A DNA stretch of 64,000 nt from Mucilaginibacter sp. Bleaf8 (GCF_018390515.1 NZ_JAHBBK010000002.1:601743-665742), one strand, 5' to 3'. Positions 33,396 to 42,644 are shown, counted from the stretch's first letter. Translations and numbers: made by a program. The notes: a model not told the origin generated them from the sequence alone.

Positions 33396-34307
33396 TTACG
33401 GAATCAGCATACCTCTAAAAGTGAGGCTATCGCCTTTAAAGGCATTAAAATCAACAGCATGATTAATGCCGTTTACGTGGGCCTTGTCCGAGTGTTGCCA
33501 AAACCACCAGTTGGTGTTCTTTCCTGCTTTAAGTTCTTCTTTGTAATAATGTGCAATCCAAAGCGGATACTCGTCAAAATACCCTTGCAAGTAATCGCGG
33601 TAAAAGCTCAGGCCCGAGTAAATAATGGGCTTCACATGCGTTTTTTTCTGTATGTGATTCAAAAACGTTTGCAGCTCCTGTCGCATTTTGGCTGGTTGGG
33701 TGTTATCCAATTGTTCAATATCCACCACCAGGGGTAAGTCGCCTTGCTCCACGTCTACATTTTGTAAAAAGAAGCGTGCTTGCCATAAACCGCTTTTATA
33801 AGGTCTGAAATAGTGATAAGCGCCACAGGTAATGCCGGTTTTAGCAGCTTCGCGCCAGTTACGTTTGAAGTATGGATCTACCGTTAACAAACCTTCGGTT
33901 GCTTTTATAAAAGCGAAAGTAATATGAACGCTGTCTTCCTGCATGGATTTCACCTTGTGCCAATCAATTTTACCCTGCGCGTAGGATACATCAATACCAT
34001 GTATGTTATACTTACGCGGAATATCAATAGCAAAGCTTTTGTAAGTGCGGTAATTTGGATCCGTACCGATATCCCGTACCCAGCGCCAGGTAGAGGCAAA
34101 CAGCTTAACCACATACCCATAGTAAAAGGGCGAAAGTAAAACAAGTAACAGGCCGGCAATAGCTATTTTTAAACTCATGGGCCAGCTATTGTTCGCTGCT
34201 TTTTTCTTTTTGGCAGGCGCTTTCTTCCGCACAGCGGGCTTGCGGGCCGGCTGTGGCTTTTTGGGGGTGGTGGTTAACTTGGGGATTTTAGGGGTTTCGG
34301 CACTCAC
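33396..34307 (-). CDS. Glycoside hydrolase family 25 lysozyme with membrane anchor
   Basis: About 303 residues. The Lys/Pro/Ala-rich N-terminus is followed by one transmembrane helix (about 45-65, LKIAIAGLLLVLLSPFYYGY), then the GH25 barrel: HGIDVSYAQGKIDWHKV with the first catalytic Asp, FAFIKATEG, GAYHYFRP, LPLVVDIEQLDN with the catalytic Asp/Glu and WFWQHSDKAHVNGI. It hydrolyses the glycan backbone of peptidoglycan outside the inner membrane. The frame starts at an ATG at 34322, but TATTTTTG overlaps those codons, so a GTG at 34307 is the better start. Confidence 0.88.
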   Translation of the reverse strand: MSAETPKIPKLTTTPKKPQPARKPAVRKKAPAKKKKAANNSWPMSLKIAIAGLLLVLLSPFYYGYVVKLFASTWRWVRDIGTDPNYRTYKSFAIDIPRKYNIHGIDVSYAQGKIDWHKVKSMQEDSVHITFAFIKATEGLLTVDPYFKRNWREAAKTGITCGAYHYFRPYKSGLWQARFFLQNVDVEQGDLPLVVDIEQLDNTQPAKMRQELQTFLNHIQKKTHVKPIIYSGLSFYRDYLQGYFDEYPLWIAHYYKEELKAGKNTNWWFWQHSDKAHVNGINHAVDFNAFKGDSLTFRGMLIP

Positions 34308-34441
34308 GCTGCAAAAATACAAAGCCGTTAGCTATAAGTAACAGCGAAATTTAAAAACCATTTTGTTCGAACCAATTACTGAAGACACACTTTTTATCAT
34401 TCAACTATTTAAATTAGCGTTTTAAACAGGCAATACCAACA

Positions 34442-34870
34442 ATGAGTAAGTTAACCCCGTTCCATGTTGCAGTTCCGGTATATGATCTGGAAGAAGCCCG
34501 CCGCTTTTACCGCGAAGTGCTTGGCTGCAGCGAAGGTCGCAGTAGTGATATATGGACTGATTTTAACCTGTATGGCCATCAGGTTGTGATACATTATAAG
34601 CCCCGCCCGCAAATGCAAGAGCAGCCGCATTACAATCCGGTTGATGGTCATGATGTGCCCATACCGCATTATGGCGTGGTGCTGGAGTGGGAAGAATGGC
34701 ATGCATTGGTTGATCGTTTAAAGCAACACCAGGTCAAATTTATTGTTGAACCAGGAATTCGGTTTGTTGGGCAGCCCGGCGAACAGGCTACCTTGTTTTT
34801 CCTTGACCCATCGGGCAATGCGTTGGAGTTTAAAGCGTTTAAGGACATGGGGCAGTTATTTGCCAAATAA
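34442..34870 (+). CDS. VOC/glyoxalase superfamily protein
   Basis: 142 residues with beta-alpha-beta-beta-beta units: [22 protein letters not shown] at the start and [14 protein letters not shown] at the end. Metal-binding positions are HVAV (His) and the final Glu; the His of VIHYK may be a third. Family members include glyoxalases, dioxygenases and resistance proteins; the substrate cannot be read from the sequence. It precedes the sirtuin gene by 12 bases, so they are likely cotranscribed. Confidence 0.88.
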   Translation: MSKLTPFHVAVPVYDLEEARRFYREVLGCSEGRSSDIWTDFNLYGHQVVIHYKPRPQMQEQPHYNPVDGHDVPIPHYGVVLEWEEWHALVDRLKQHQVKFIVEPGIRFVGQPGEQATLFFLDPSGNALEFKAFKDMGQLFAK

Positions 34871-34882
34871 TTATCTGCAAGT

Positions 34883-35575
34883 ATGAAACGAGTAGTTGTA
34901 TTAACAGGCGCAGGCATTAGTGCTGAAAGTGGTTTAAAAACATTTCGCGATAGCGATGGGCTTTGGGAAGGTTACGATATTGAAGAAGTAGCCACACCGC
35001 AAGCATGGCAGCGTAACCCGGCCCTGGTGCAGGAATTTTACAACATGCGGCGCAAGTCGGTAATAGAGGCGCAACCTAATGCAGCCCATTATGCTTTGGC
35101 GCAATTGCAGGATAAATTTGATGTTACCATCATCACCCAAAATATTGACGACCTGCATGAACGTGCCGGTTCCACTAATGTGGTGCATTTACACGGTATC
35201 ATTACCCGCTCACAATCAAGTTTAAACCCCGAGCTTACTTACCCGATGGAGGGCTGGGAACTGGGTATGAACGAGGTGTGCGAATTAGGCTCTCCCTTAA
35301 GGCCTCATGTGGTTTGGTTTGGCGAACCGGTACCCATGATTGAAAAAGCTGCAGCTATTTGTGCTACTGCCGACGTTTTTATATTAATTGGTACTTCGCT
35401 GGCTGTTTATCCGGCTGCGGGTTTGGTTGATTTTATTCCGGATGGCGTGCCCAAATACATCATCGATCCGAATATACCTTACGTTCGTGGTGCCAACTCA
35501 GTAATTAAAATAGAACAAAAAGCTACAACAGGGGTGCCGCAGGTGGTTAGCGAGCTAATGAATCAGCCCGATTAG
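34883..35575 (+). CDS. cobB: NAD-dependent protein deacylase (sirtuin)
   Basis: 230 residues of class III sirtuin. NAD-binding GAGISAESGLKTFRDSDGLW, catalytic QNIDDLHERAGSTNVVHLHG with the general-base His, then HVVWFGEPVPMIEKA and GTSLAVYPAAGLV. The Tyr/Arg pair that defines desuccinylases in class III is not clear here. The four zinc Cys of the usual small domain are missing: between the active-site HG and HVVWFGE only one Cys is present. Deacylation of lysine in metabolic enzymes is the known family role. Confidence 0.92.
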   Translation: MKRVVVLTGAGISAESGLKTFRDSDGLWEGYDIEEVATPQAWQRNPALVQEFYNMRRKSVIEAQPNAAHYALAQLQDKFDVTIITQNIDDLHERAGSTNVVHLHGIITRSQSSLNPELTYPMEGWELGMNEVCELGSPLRPHVVWFGEPVPMIEKAAAICATADVFILIGTSLAVYPAAGLVDFIPDGVPKYIIDPNIPYVRGANSVIKIEQKATTGVPQVVSELMNQPD

Positions 35576-35635
35576 CCGGTACGTAGCTTGAGTGTAAAGA
35601 AACCATCAAGTGGTCGGCCTTGAAGTTATTAATCC

Positions 35636-35643
35636 TAACTTTG
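35636..35643 (+). promoter_or_regulatory. -7 element of the truncated globin gene
   Basis: TAACTTTG, 7 bases before the ATG, giving a very short leader. Confidence 0.5.
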
Positions 35644-35650
35644 TTTTATA

Positions 35651-36058
35651 ATGAATGACGACAGCGCAGAAAATAACCACGATATACTAACGCTGGAAGA
35701 TATTAAAATGCTGGTAGATACCTTTTACAGCAGGGTAGCTCATAATGAGCTTTTAGGCCCGGTGTTTAAAGCACGTATTGGCGATAACTGGCAGCCGCAT
35801 CTCGAAAAGATGTATACCTTTTGGCAAACCGTGCTGTTGGAAGAGTATACTTACTTTGGCCGGCCGTTTCCGCCTCATGCTCAACTACCGGTTGATGCCG
35901 AGCATTTCAATGAGTGGCTGGCTTTGTTTACGCAGGCCATTGACGAACTTTTTATCGGCGACAAAGCAACCGAAGCCAAATGGCGGGCAGGCAAAATGGC
36001 CCAGATGTTTATGCACAAAATAGCCTATCTGCGTAGTAACCCGTTAAATATTCATTAA
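35651..36058 (+). CDS. Group III truncated hemoglobin
   Basis: 135 residues with a two-over-two helical fold. Characteristic are FYSRVAHNELLGPVF, the MYTFWQTVLL helix, and proximal histidine in AEHFNEWLALFTQAIDELF, with C-terminal KAYL-type helix AGKMAQMFMHKIAYLR. Group III globins may bind O2 or NO. The gene ends one base before the convergent histidine kinase stop, so there is no room for a terminator. Confidence 0.92.
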   Translation: MNDDSAENNHDILTLEDIKMLVDTFYSRVAHNELLGPVFKARIGDNWQPHLEKMYTFWQTVLLEEYTYFGRPFPPHAQLPVDAEHFNEWLALFTQAIDELFIGDKATEAKWRAGKMAQMFMHKIAYLRSNPLNIH

Positions 36059-38152
36059 TTAGGTATTGGACAGCCATTCAATAGCCTCATCCTTACTTGT
36101 AAAGAATTGGGTTTTGATCCGGTCAAAAAATATGTCCACGCTTTTATGTGCAGCAAGCCTGCTAAAGGTACTGGGCGAATAAATCCACGCAAATTCTTTC
36201 AATCCACTATCTTGCATGGCCGGGAACCAGAACTCCGAACCCCAGTCCGATGCTTCGGACCAGTTGCCTTTTACATAACTGTTGTCGTTTAATACTTTAC
36301 TGCAGTTATTCTTTTTCATCAGATCAAGCAAAATCATGCAGCCTTTTTGTACCGATTCCAGATTTTGGTAGCCCTGCCAGTCGGCTTCCATCCAGTGCTT
36401 TTCGGCGTTGTAGCGTATGGTGATAAAGTTGCCGATATAGTAAGTTTGGTTATCAGTTTCGATATCCCGAAATTCGCGTGTGCCGTTTATAGGCAGCAGG
36501 AATGAAAATGTTGAGCCCTTGCCCGGTTCACTCTCCACCCAAAAGCTACCATTATGTGCTTTAATAATACTTGAAGCTATGTACAATCCTAATCCCAAGC
36601 CTTGGTACTGCATCGAGGTATTATCAACCCGGTAAAACCGGTCAAACAGCCTGGCTATGTTTTCCAAAGCTATACCAATGCCAAAGTCCTGTACGGATAC
36701 AACTATGTTATCCTGTTCCACTTCCGAACGGATGATGATGGGCTTGGAACCATCCGAGTATTTAATAGCATTAGTCAGGAAATTGGTCATAACCTGCTCC
36801 AAACGGAATTTGTCGCCTTTAATTACCGCCGGATCATTTCGTTCAATCAGTATGGCATGCTTGTCGGATATCAGCGCAACCACATCCCAGCTTTCGTTCA
36901 CTACATCTGCAAAATTGAATTCAGAGAAGTTGTAAACTAACTTTCCCGCGTTAATTTTAGACACGTCCAGCAAATCAGATATCAATCCCTGCAGTTTGTT
37001 GAACTGTAACGATGCTTTCTGAATAAATTGCGATGCTTTGTTTTGTGGATCGAGGCTGCGCTCAAGCACCTGCATATAAGCTTTAAGGCTGGTGAGCGGT
37101 GTTTTTAGTTCATGACTTGCTACGCTTATAAACTCATCTTTCTGCGTAAGTAACTCCTGCATGTAGCCGATGCGCATACGTTCATTATCGAGCGTTTTTT
37201 GCATAGAATAACTGTTAAGCAGGTAGTTGCCACATAAGGTATGGAAACGGGTATAACTTTCATCAAGCAGCAGCCGTGGGCTTATACCATAAATAATAAT
37301 CAAGTCAGGCTTGCGGCTGCCTGCCAAACTCAGCGGAAAAAGGCACATCTGGTGCGGGTCTTCTTCCCAGCTTTTGTTGATAAACGTGGGTACTTGGGCA
37401 AAAAAGTCGGTAGTTTTAACCACCATGCTTTTTTTGCTGATGAGTTCTTCCAGCTTTTCTTCGTTCAGGCACGATAGCTCTTGCGGTATCAAATCCGTGT
37501 TACCAATGCCAAAATGCGAGTGTAGCTTGTACGTATTGCTTTCTTTATCAAACAAATAGAGAAAGGAAAAGGGGATGTCTTTACTGTTGGCAGCCAGTTT
37601 TTGATGATGAACCAGCAGTACATCTTCTTTCGAATCCACCACATGGCCGGCTAAGTTAGCCAGTGTTTCCATACGGCGCTCGTTTAATACCCGGTCTGTG
37701 GTTTCGATACAGCTTAAAAATACGCCGCCTACGCTGCCGTCTTCGTTACGAATGGGGCTATAAGAAAAGTCAAAATAAGCTTCTTCGAGGTAACCCTTAC
37801 GCTCCAAAAATAAGTTAAAGCCCGGAAATCCAAAAGTTTCGCCGTCTAATACCTGCTTAAACATGGGGCCTATCACCGGCCAAATCTCGTCCCAGGTTTC
37901 AAATGTGCTTTTGCCAAGCGGTTCGGGCTCCATTTTCACACCTAAAATAGGACGGTAGGCATCGTTGTAGAATTGCGTAAACGAGTTACCCCAGGCAATG
38001 TACATCGGAATTTTAGCTTCCAGCATAATGCTTACGGCCGTATGCAGGTTAGGCGGCCATTGGGTAATATCGCCCACAGGCGTATCCGACCAATTATGTG
38101 AAAGTATTTTTCCGGCCATTAAGCTCTGGCCGTACGACAACTGTTTAGTCAT
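36059..38152 (-). CDS. Histidine kinase with PAS, GAF-like and C-terminal STAS-like modules
   Basis: 697 residues, no transmembrane helix. A PAS domain covers about 40-155 (YDAYRPILG..TFETWDEIWPVIGP), a GAF-like domain about 165-325, then HisKA with SHELKTPLTSL (His near 346) and HATPase_c with N, G1 (GIGIALEN) and G2 (GLGLGLYIASS) boxes to about 555. The last 140 residues (after FSFLLPI) are an extra alpha/beta domain reminiscent of SpoIIAA/STAS-like proteins. It is cytoplasmic. No response regulator is adjacent, so the partner may be one of the orphan receivers here. Confidence 0.92.
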   Translation of the reverse strand: MTKQLSYGQSLMAGKILSHNWSDTPVGDITQWPPNLHTAVSIMLEAKIPMYIAWGNSFTQFYNDAYRPILGVKMEPEPLGKSTFETWDEIWPVIGPMFKQVLDGETFGFPGFNLFLERKGYLEEAYFDFSYSPIRNEDGSVGGVFLSCIETTDRVLNERRMETLANLAGHVVDSKEDVLLVHHQKLAANSKDIPFSFLYLFDKESNTYKLHSHFGIGNTDLIPQELSCLNEEKLEELISKKSMVVKTTDFFAQVPTFINKSWEEDPHQMCLFPLSLAGSRKPDLIIIYGISPRLLLDESYTRFHTLCGNYLLNSYSMQKTLDNERMRIGYMQELLTQKDEFISVASHELKTPLTSLKAYMQVLERSLDPQNKASQFIQKASLQFNKLQGLISDLLDVSKINAGKLVYNFSEFNFADVVNESWDVVALISDKHAILIERNDPAVIKGDKFRLEQVMTNFLTNAIKYSDGSKPIIIRSEVEQDNIVVSVQDFGIGIALENIARLFDRFYRVDNTSMQYQGLGLGLYIASSIIKAHNGSFWVESEPGKGSTFSFLLPINGTREFRDIETDNQTYYIGNFITIRYNAEKHWMEADWQGYQNLESVQKGCMILLDLMKKNNCSKVLNDNSYVKGNWSEASDWGSEFWFPAMQDSGLKEFAWIYSPSTFSRLAAHKSVDIFFDRIKTQFFTSKDEAIEWLSNT

Positions 38153-38284
38153 TCAGGTATATTCAAGGTAGATTCAGCTATAGTTATTTAGTGCTGACCA
38201 GCCTGCAAAGTAAAACAAAAGTTCCGTATCTTATTACAAGCACCGAAATTAGACTATCTAATGTATAACAGAAATTGTTGGTCA

Positions 38285-39163
38285 TTAGCCAAACAATTCG
38301 CTGCTCAAATAGCGGTCGCCCCGGTCACATGCAATGAACACGATGGTGCCTTGCTGCAGTTCACTCGCCAGGCGGATGGCAGCAGTACAAGCCCCGCCGG
38401 TACTCATACCAGCAAATATGCCTTCAACTTTAGCCAACTGGCGCGACATTTCAGTAGCATCGGCTTCACTTACATCCATGGTGCGGTCAACCCGGCTGGG
38501 GTCAAATATTTTGGGCAGGTAGGCCTCGGGCCAGCGGCGTATGCCCGGAATGGATGAACCTTCAGAGGGCTGACAGCCTACAATTTGCACATTGGCGTTT
38601 TGCTCTTTTAAAAAGCGCGAGGTGCCCATGATAGTACCGGTGGTGCCCATGGCACTCACAAAGTGCGTAATCTGGCCGTTGGTGTCGCGCCATATCTCAG
38701 GGCCGGTTGTTTTATAATGCGCCATATAGTTGTCGCTGTTGGCAAACTGGTTCAGCAGGTAGTAATCGGCTGATTTTGCTTTTTCCTCGGCATAGTCCCG
38801 GCAGGCTTCAATACTTTCCAGCAGCGTCACTTTGGCACCAAAAGCCTCCATGGTAAGCGTGCGTTCACGGGTGGAGTTAGCCGGCATTACCAGTTCAATC
38901 TCCAGGTTAAACAAGCGCGCAATCATGGCCAGGGCTATACCTGTATTGCCGCTGGTTGCCTCAATAAGCGTAATGCCAGGTTTTATTTCGCCGCGTTCAA
39001 CAGCGCTGCGTATCATATTCAGTGATGCGCGGTCTTTTACACTGCCGCCGGGATTGTTGCCCTCCAGCTTCGCGAAAATTTTCACGTTTGGGTTGGGATT
39101 CAGTTTGGTTATTTCAACCAGGGGCGTGTTGCCTATCAAATCTATAATACCTGCCATGTTCAA
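38285..39163 (-). CDS. cysM: Cysteine synthase B
   Basis: PLP-dependent enzyme that converts O-acetylserine and sulfide (or thiosulfate) to cysteine. The PLP lysine is in GNNPGGSVKDRASLNMI near residue 42, the substrate loop SGNTGIALAMIA near 70, and GTTGTIMGTSRFLKE near 175; the length of 292 is that of CysM. The gene lies one base downstream of cysE, forming a two-gene operon for cysteine synthesis. Confidence 0.93.
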   Translation of the reverse strand: MNMAGIIDLIGNTPLVEITKLNPNPNVKIFAKLEGNNPGGSVKDRASLNMIRSAVERGEIKPGITLIEATSGNTGIALAMIARLFNLEIELVMPANSTRERTLTMEAFGAKVTLLESIEACRDYAEEKAKSADYYLLNQFANSDNYMAHYKTTGPEIWRDTNGQITHFVSAMGTTGTIMGTSRFLKEQNANVQIVGCQPSEGSSIPGIRRWPEAYLPKIFDPSRVDRTMDVSEADATEMSRQLAKVEGIFAGMSTGGACTAAIRLASELQQGTIVFIACDRGDRYLSSELFG

Positions 39164-39164
39164 A

Positions 39165-39977
39165 TTACAATTTTTCTTTCAGCTTGTTTACAGTAATCAT
39201 CGGGGTGTGATAAACGGTTGAGTAGGGATCAACACTATGAATCAGCCATACGTTGCCCCCAATAACGCTATCATGCCCTATAATGGTTTCGCCGCCAAGC
39301 ACCGTAGCACCCGAGTAGATTACTACCCTGTCTTGCACGGTAGGGTGGCGCTTGCTACCGGCCATGTTTTTGCTTACGCTTAAAGCACCTAAGGTTACGC
39401 CTTGATATAACTTAACATAGTTACCTATTACGCTGGTTTCACCAATTACAATGCCCGTACCGTGGTCTATATGAAAATACTCGCCAATTTGTGCTGCGGG
39501 GTGTATATCAATGCCGGTGGTAGAGTGTGCATGCTCTGTTAAAATACGCGGCAACAGTGGAACACCATAGGCGTACAGCAAATGAGCAATGCGATAAAAT
39601 GAAATAGCATAAAAGCCGGGGTAGGTACGTATAACCTCAAACTCGGTTTGCGCAGCCGGGTCGCCTTTAAAAATGGCTTGTATGTCGGTGTTTAGCAGGC
39701 GGTAAAGTTCGGGTAGTTCGGCAAAAAACTGTTCGGCCAGTTTGTTGCAGTCGCAGTTACGGCAATTGCTGCTTACGCTGATGATTTTAGATAGTTCCAG
39801 CTGTAGTTGCGCTGCTTCTTGCTTCAAAGCTTCAACCGATGCATGGGTTTGGTGTGATTGCTCGGGGAAAAGCAGGTAAATTACCTGTAGCGCCCAGTTA
39901 GCAATAACCGTATTGGGCGGAATAGCCTCTGTATATTGTTGTTTCTGAAATAGTTGCTCGTAAAAGTTATTGTCCAT
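39165..39977 (-). CDS. cysE: Serine O-acetyltransferase
   Basis: 270 residues. The N-terminal helices precede a left-handed beta helix of hexapeptide repeats with the active-site region DIHPAAQIGEYFHIDHGTGIVIGE near residue 160 and TLGALSVSKNMAGSKRHP near 205. It acetylates serine for the downstream CysM. The cysteine-rich stretch NCRNCDCNK (near 73) is unusual. The promoter-like TTACTTTG (40036-40029) lies 52 bases upstream. Confidence 0.92.
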   Translation of the reverse strand: MDNNFYEQLFQKQQYTEAIPPNTVIANWALQVIYLLFPEQSHQTHASVEALKQEAAQLQLELSKIISVSSNCRNCDCNKLAEQFFAELPELYRLLNTDIQAIFKGDPAAQTEFEVIRTYPGFYAISFYRIAHLLYAYGVPLLPRILTEHAHSTTGIDIHPAAQIGEYFHIDHGTGIVIGETSVIGNYVKLYQGVTLGALSVSKNMAGSKRHPTVQDRVVIYSGATVLGGETIIGHDSVIGGNVWLIHSVDPYSTVYHTPMITVNKLKEKL

Positions 39978-40028
39978 AAGCGCAGTCGCTCGTTATACCG
40001 CCCGTGTTACTCAAAGGCGTATTTACTG

Positions 40029-40036
40029 CAAAGTAA
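40029..40036 (-). promoter_or_regulatory. -7-like element of cysE
   Basis: Read leftward TTACTTTG, a variant of TAnnTTTG also found before the histidine kinase (38213-38206) and the exonuclease (62487-62480). Confidence 0.4.
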
Positions 40037-40183
40037 CCTGCTTTTTTTTAAAGAACGAGAAATAAGTTTAATAAGATGAGTGCAACATGACTTATCCTAC
40101 CTTTTTTATAGAAAATGTGGTGCAATAAAGTGATTTGAAATTAATGCAATACCATTATCTTTCCCACAATTTAGCTTAAACTC

Positions 40184-40747
40184 ATGACAGAACTTTATAA
40201 AACCGTAGCCAGTTCGCAAACAACCCTTACCGAATTGATGATCCCTTCGTACTCTAATTTTGGTGGTAAAATTCACGGCGGTATTATTTTAGGATTGATG
40301 GATAAAGTGGCTTATGCCTGTGCTGCCAAGCACGCCGGTAACTATTGCGTAACGGTATCTATTGATACGGTAAACTTTGTTGCACCCGTAGAGGTGGGCG
40401 AACTGGTGTCTTTATTGGCTTCTGTTAATTATGTGGGTAAGTCATCTATGGTGGTGGGTATACGGGTACAGTCCGAAAACGTAAAAACGCAACACATTAA
40501 GCACACCAACTCCAGCTACTTTACTATGGTGGCCATAGGCGATGATCATAAGCCGGCCTCTGTACCCGGCTTGATCTTACAATCACATCTTGAGGTGCAG
40601 CGTTTTTACCAGGCTTACCATCGTAAGGAGCTTAACCGGTATTACAAGCAGGAAGCCGACCGGATCAAAACACCAACAGAAATTGCCGAATCTATTGAAG
40701 TGATACGTAACGAACGATGCCGGATAGAATTACCAGAATTGCGTTAA
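40184..40747 (+). CDS. Hotdog-fold acyl-CoA thioesterase
   Basis: 187 residues. Catalytic region NFGGKIHGGIILGLMDKVAYACAAKHAG contains the Asp/Gly-rich hotdog helix of the YciA/Acot type, followed by CVTVSIDTVNFVAPVEVGELVS. The second half is longer than in YciA and rich in charged residues (about 130-187). It hydrolyses acyl-CoA esters to free acid and CoA. It is cytoplasmic and monocistronic or followed by the DinB gene. Confidence 0.88.
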   Translation: MTELYKTVASSQTTLTELMIPSYSNFGGKIHGGIILGLMDKVAYACAAKHAGNYCVTVSIDTVNFVAPVEVGELVSLLASVNYVGKSSMVVGIRVQSENVKTQHIKHTNSSYFTMVAIGDDHKPASVPGLILQSHLEVQRFYQAYHRKELNRYYKQEADRIKTPTEIAESIEVIRNERCRIELPELR

Positions 40748-40805
40748 TTAAGGTTCGGTTAATTGCCATAAAGTTTACATATTAGCAGCATCAAATCTCA
40801 TCCTT

Positions 40806-41306
40806 ATGTATCATCACATCGCACATTTTATTGAAGACTGGCAAGCCCTGACCGGTTACACAGTACGGGTATTTGAATTAATTACAGAAGATACCAAGCA
40901 AATCAAGATACATGAAAACGTTCGCACTTTGGAGCGACTGGCGTGGCACATTACCCAAACAATTACAGAAATGGGCACCCGTGCCGGTTTGTTTGATGCC
41001 GACGAAACCGAGCACCAGCTAGTACCTGCAACCATGGCCGATATTGCCGCCGTTTACAAGGCTAACAGTGACAGGTTGATCACAGCAGTTCAAACCCGTT
41101 GGAATGATGCAGCGTTGAACGAAAAGGTGAATATGTACGGAGAGGAGTGGAGCAAAGGAACTGTATTATCTGTTCTGATAGGCCATGAGTCGCATCATCG
41201 CAGCCAGATGACGGTTATTATGCGCATGGTTGATTTGCCTGTTCCCGGTATATTTGGTCCATCTAAAGAAGAATGGGAACAAATGGGTTTACCTGCAATG
41301 GAATAA
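40806..41306 (+). CDS. DinB family protein
   Basis: 166 residues with a four-helix bundle. Metal-binding histidines are LERLAWHITQTI (His near 49) and GHESHHRSQMTVI (His near 131 and 135), the DinB/YfiT triad. Family members are thiol or metal-dependent hydrolases or transferases of unknown substrate, and are damage- or stress-induced in Bacillus. It sits between thioesterase and Nudix genes, all plus strand with short gaps. Confidence 0.88.
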   Translation: MYHHIAHFIEDWQALTGYTVRVFELITEDTKQIKIHENVRTLERLAWHITQTITEMGTRAGLFDADETEHQLVPATMADIAAVYKANSDRLITAVQTRWNDAALNEKVNMYGEEWSKGTVLSVLIGHESHHRSQMTVIMRMVDLPVPGIFGPSKEEWEQMGLPAME

Positions 41307-41326
41307 TCTAAGTAAAACAGATTTCA

Positions 41327-41896
41327 ATGGCCGATAAAATTAAGAAGTGGACCGTTTTAAACGAGCAGGACGTATCGCCAAGTCCTTGGTTTCCGTTGTT
41401 GCAACATACTGTGCAGTTGGCTAACGGGCACGTGGTTGATGATTATTATTTTTCGCCTTTGGGTGATGTAGTGATGGTGCTGGCGCTAACGCCCGAATAT
41501 GAAGTGGTACTGGTAAGGCAATACAAACATGCATTAGGCGAAATACTGCTGGAACTCCCCGGCGGTATGCAGCAGAAAGATAAAAGCATCATTCAATCGG
41601 CCCTGAACGAACTGGAAGAGGAAGCTGGTATTAAGGCCGAAGCAGATCAGCTTATATCATTAGGTAAGATAGCTAACAATCCCACCAAAACCCGGCAAAT
41701 TACCTACGGCTTTATTTTATTTGACGCCCAATTTAATTCGGTGCAAAAGCCCGATGTAACTGAAAATATTGAAGTGACAACCATGCCGGCACCCAAGGTG
41801 CTGCAAATGGTTAAGCAGGGCGATATTTGGGTAACCGATTCGGTAAACTTTATACTAAAAGCGGCATTGCAGTATCCGCAGATTTTTGATTTGTAA
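41327..41896 (+). CDS. Nudix hydrolase (ADP-ribose pyrophosphatase-like)
   Basis: 189 residues. The Nudix box is GGMQQKDKSIIQSALNELEEEAGI (from about residue 77): the essential ELEEE core of the helix is kept, but the first conserved Glu is Lys and the Arg before the core is Asn. The N-terminal half forms the beta sheet and includes VLVRQYKHALGEILLELPG, which is ADP-ribose pyrophosphatase style. It ends one base before the convergent RluA stop. Substrate and strength of activity are uncertain because of the substitutions. Confidence 0.87.
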   Translation: MADKIKKWTVLNEQDVSPSPWFPLLQHTVQLANGHVVDDYYFSPLGDVVMVLALTPEYEVVLVRQYKHALGEILLELPGGMQQKDKSIIQSALNELEEEAGIKAEADQLISLGKIANNPTKTRQITYGFILFDAQFNSVQKPDVTENIEVTTMPAPKVLQMVKQGDIWVTDSVNFILKAALQYPQIFDL

Positions 41897-41897
41897 T

Positions 41898-42596
41898 CTA
41901 AACATCTGCAACACTTTCCTGCCAGCCCATCAATTGCATTACCCTGCTAAACTCCGGCTGAATGGAAGCTTTGATGCTAATAGGCTGTTGCGTTATAGGG
42001 TGCATAAAACTTAATTGCGACGCATGGAGCAGCATGGTGTTCATTTGCCATTGCTCGGCAAATAGCTTGTTTTGCTTGTTGCAGCCATGTGTGCGGTCGC
42101 CGATGATAGGGTGAAAGATGTGGCTGAAATGCCTGCGCAGCTGGTGCATGCGTCCGGTAGCCGGCCGGGCCTCAATAAGCGAATAGCGGGAGGTAGCATG
42201 TTTGCCGAAGGCAACGGGTAGTTCTGCCCGGGCCAACGTGGTATAAGCTGTAAACGCCTCCTGCAAGGTGCCGTTCTCTTTTTTTAATGGATAATCAATT
42301 TCGCCGCTATCTGGTGTGTAGCCGCGTACTACGGCCAGGTAACTCTTGCTTACCTGGTTGTTCATGAACTGTTGCTGCATGGCCGTTTCAGCATTTTTAT
42401 CCAGCGCAAAAAGCAATACGCCGCCGGTTTTGCGGTCGAGCCGGTGGGTTGGGTAAACATGCCGGTTAAGCTGGTCGCGCAATAATTGCAAAGCAAATTC
42501 CTCAGCATCCGCAGCTATCGATGAGCGATGTACCAGCAATCCGTGAGGTTTATTAATAGCAACTAAATACTCATCAGCAAACAATATTTCCAGCAT
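41898..42596 (-). CDS. RluA-family pseudouridine synthase
   Basis: 232 residues. The catalytic aspartate is in THRLDRKTGGVLLFAL near residue 55; the rest of the fold includes YLAVVRGYTPDSGEIDYPL and ATGRMHQLRRHFSHI. The S4 domain of long RluC/RluD is absent, so it is in the shorter RluA/TruC class. The target uridine (tRNA or rRNA) is not fixed. A TATCTTTG element lies only 4 bases before the ATG (42608-42601), which suggests a leaderless mRNA. Confidence 0.9.
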   Translation of the reverse strand: MLEILFADEYLVAINKPHGLLVHRSSIAADAEEFALQLLRDQLNRHVYPTHRLDRKTGGVLLFALDKNAETAMQQQFMNNQVSKSYLAVVRGYTPDSGEIDYPLKKENGTLQEAFTAYTTLARAELPVAFGKHATSRYSLIEARPATGRMHQLRRHFSHIFHPIIGDRTHGCNKQNKLFAEQWQMNTMLLHASQLSFMHPITQQPISIKASIQPEFSRVMQLMGWQESVADV

Positions 42597-42600
42597 TGCG

Positions 42601-42608
42601 CAAAGATA
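42601..42608 (-). promoter_or_regulatory. -7 element directly before the RluA start
   Basis: TATCTTTG (leftward) ends five bases before the ATG. Confidence 0.5.
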
Positions 42609-42644
42609 CGGTTAATTGGCGGTTTCGCTAAAGTACCCGCAGCG

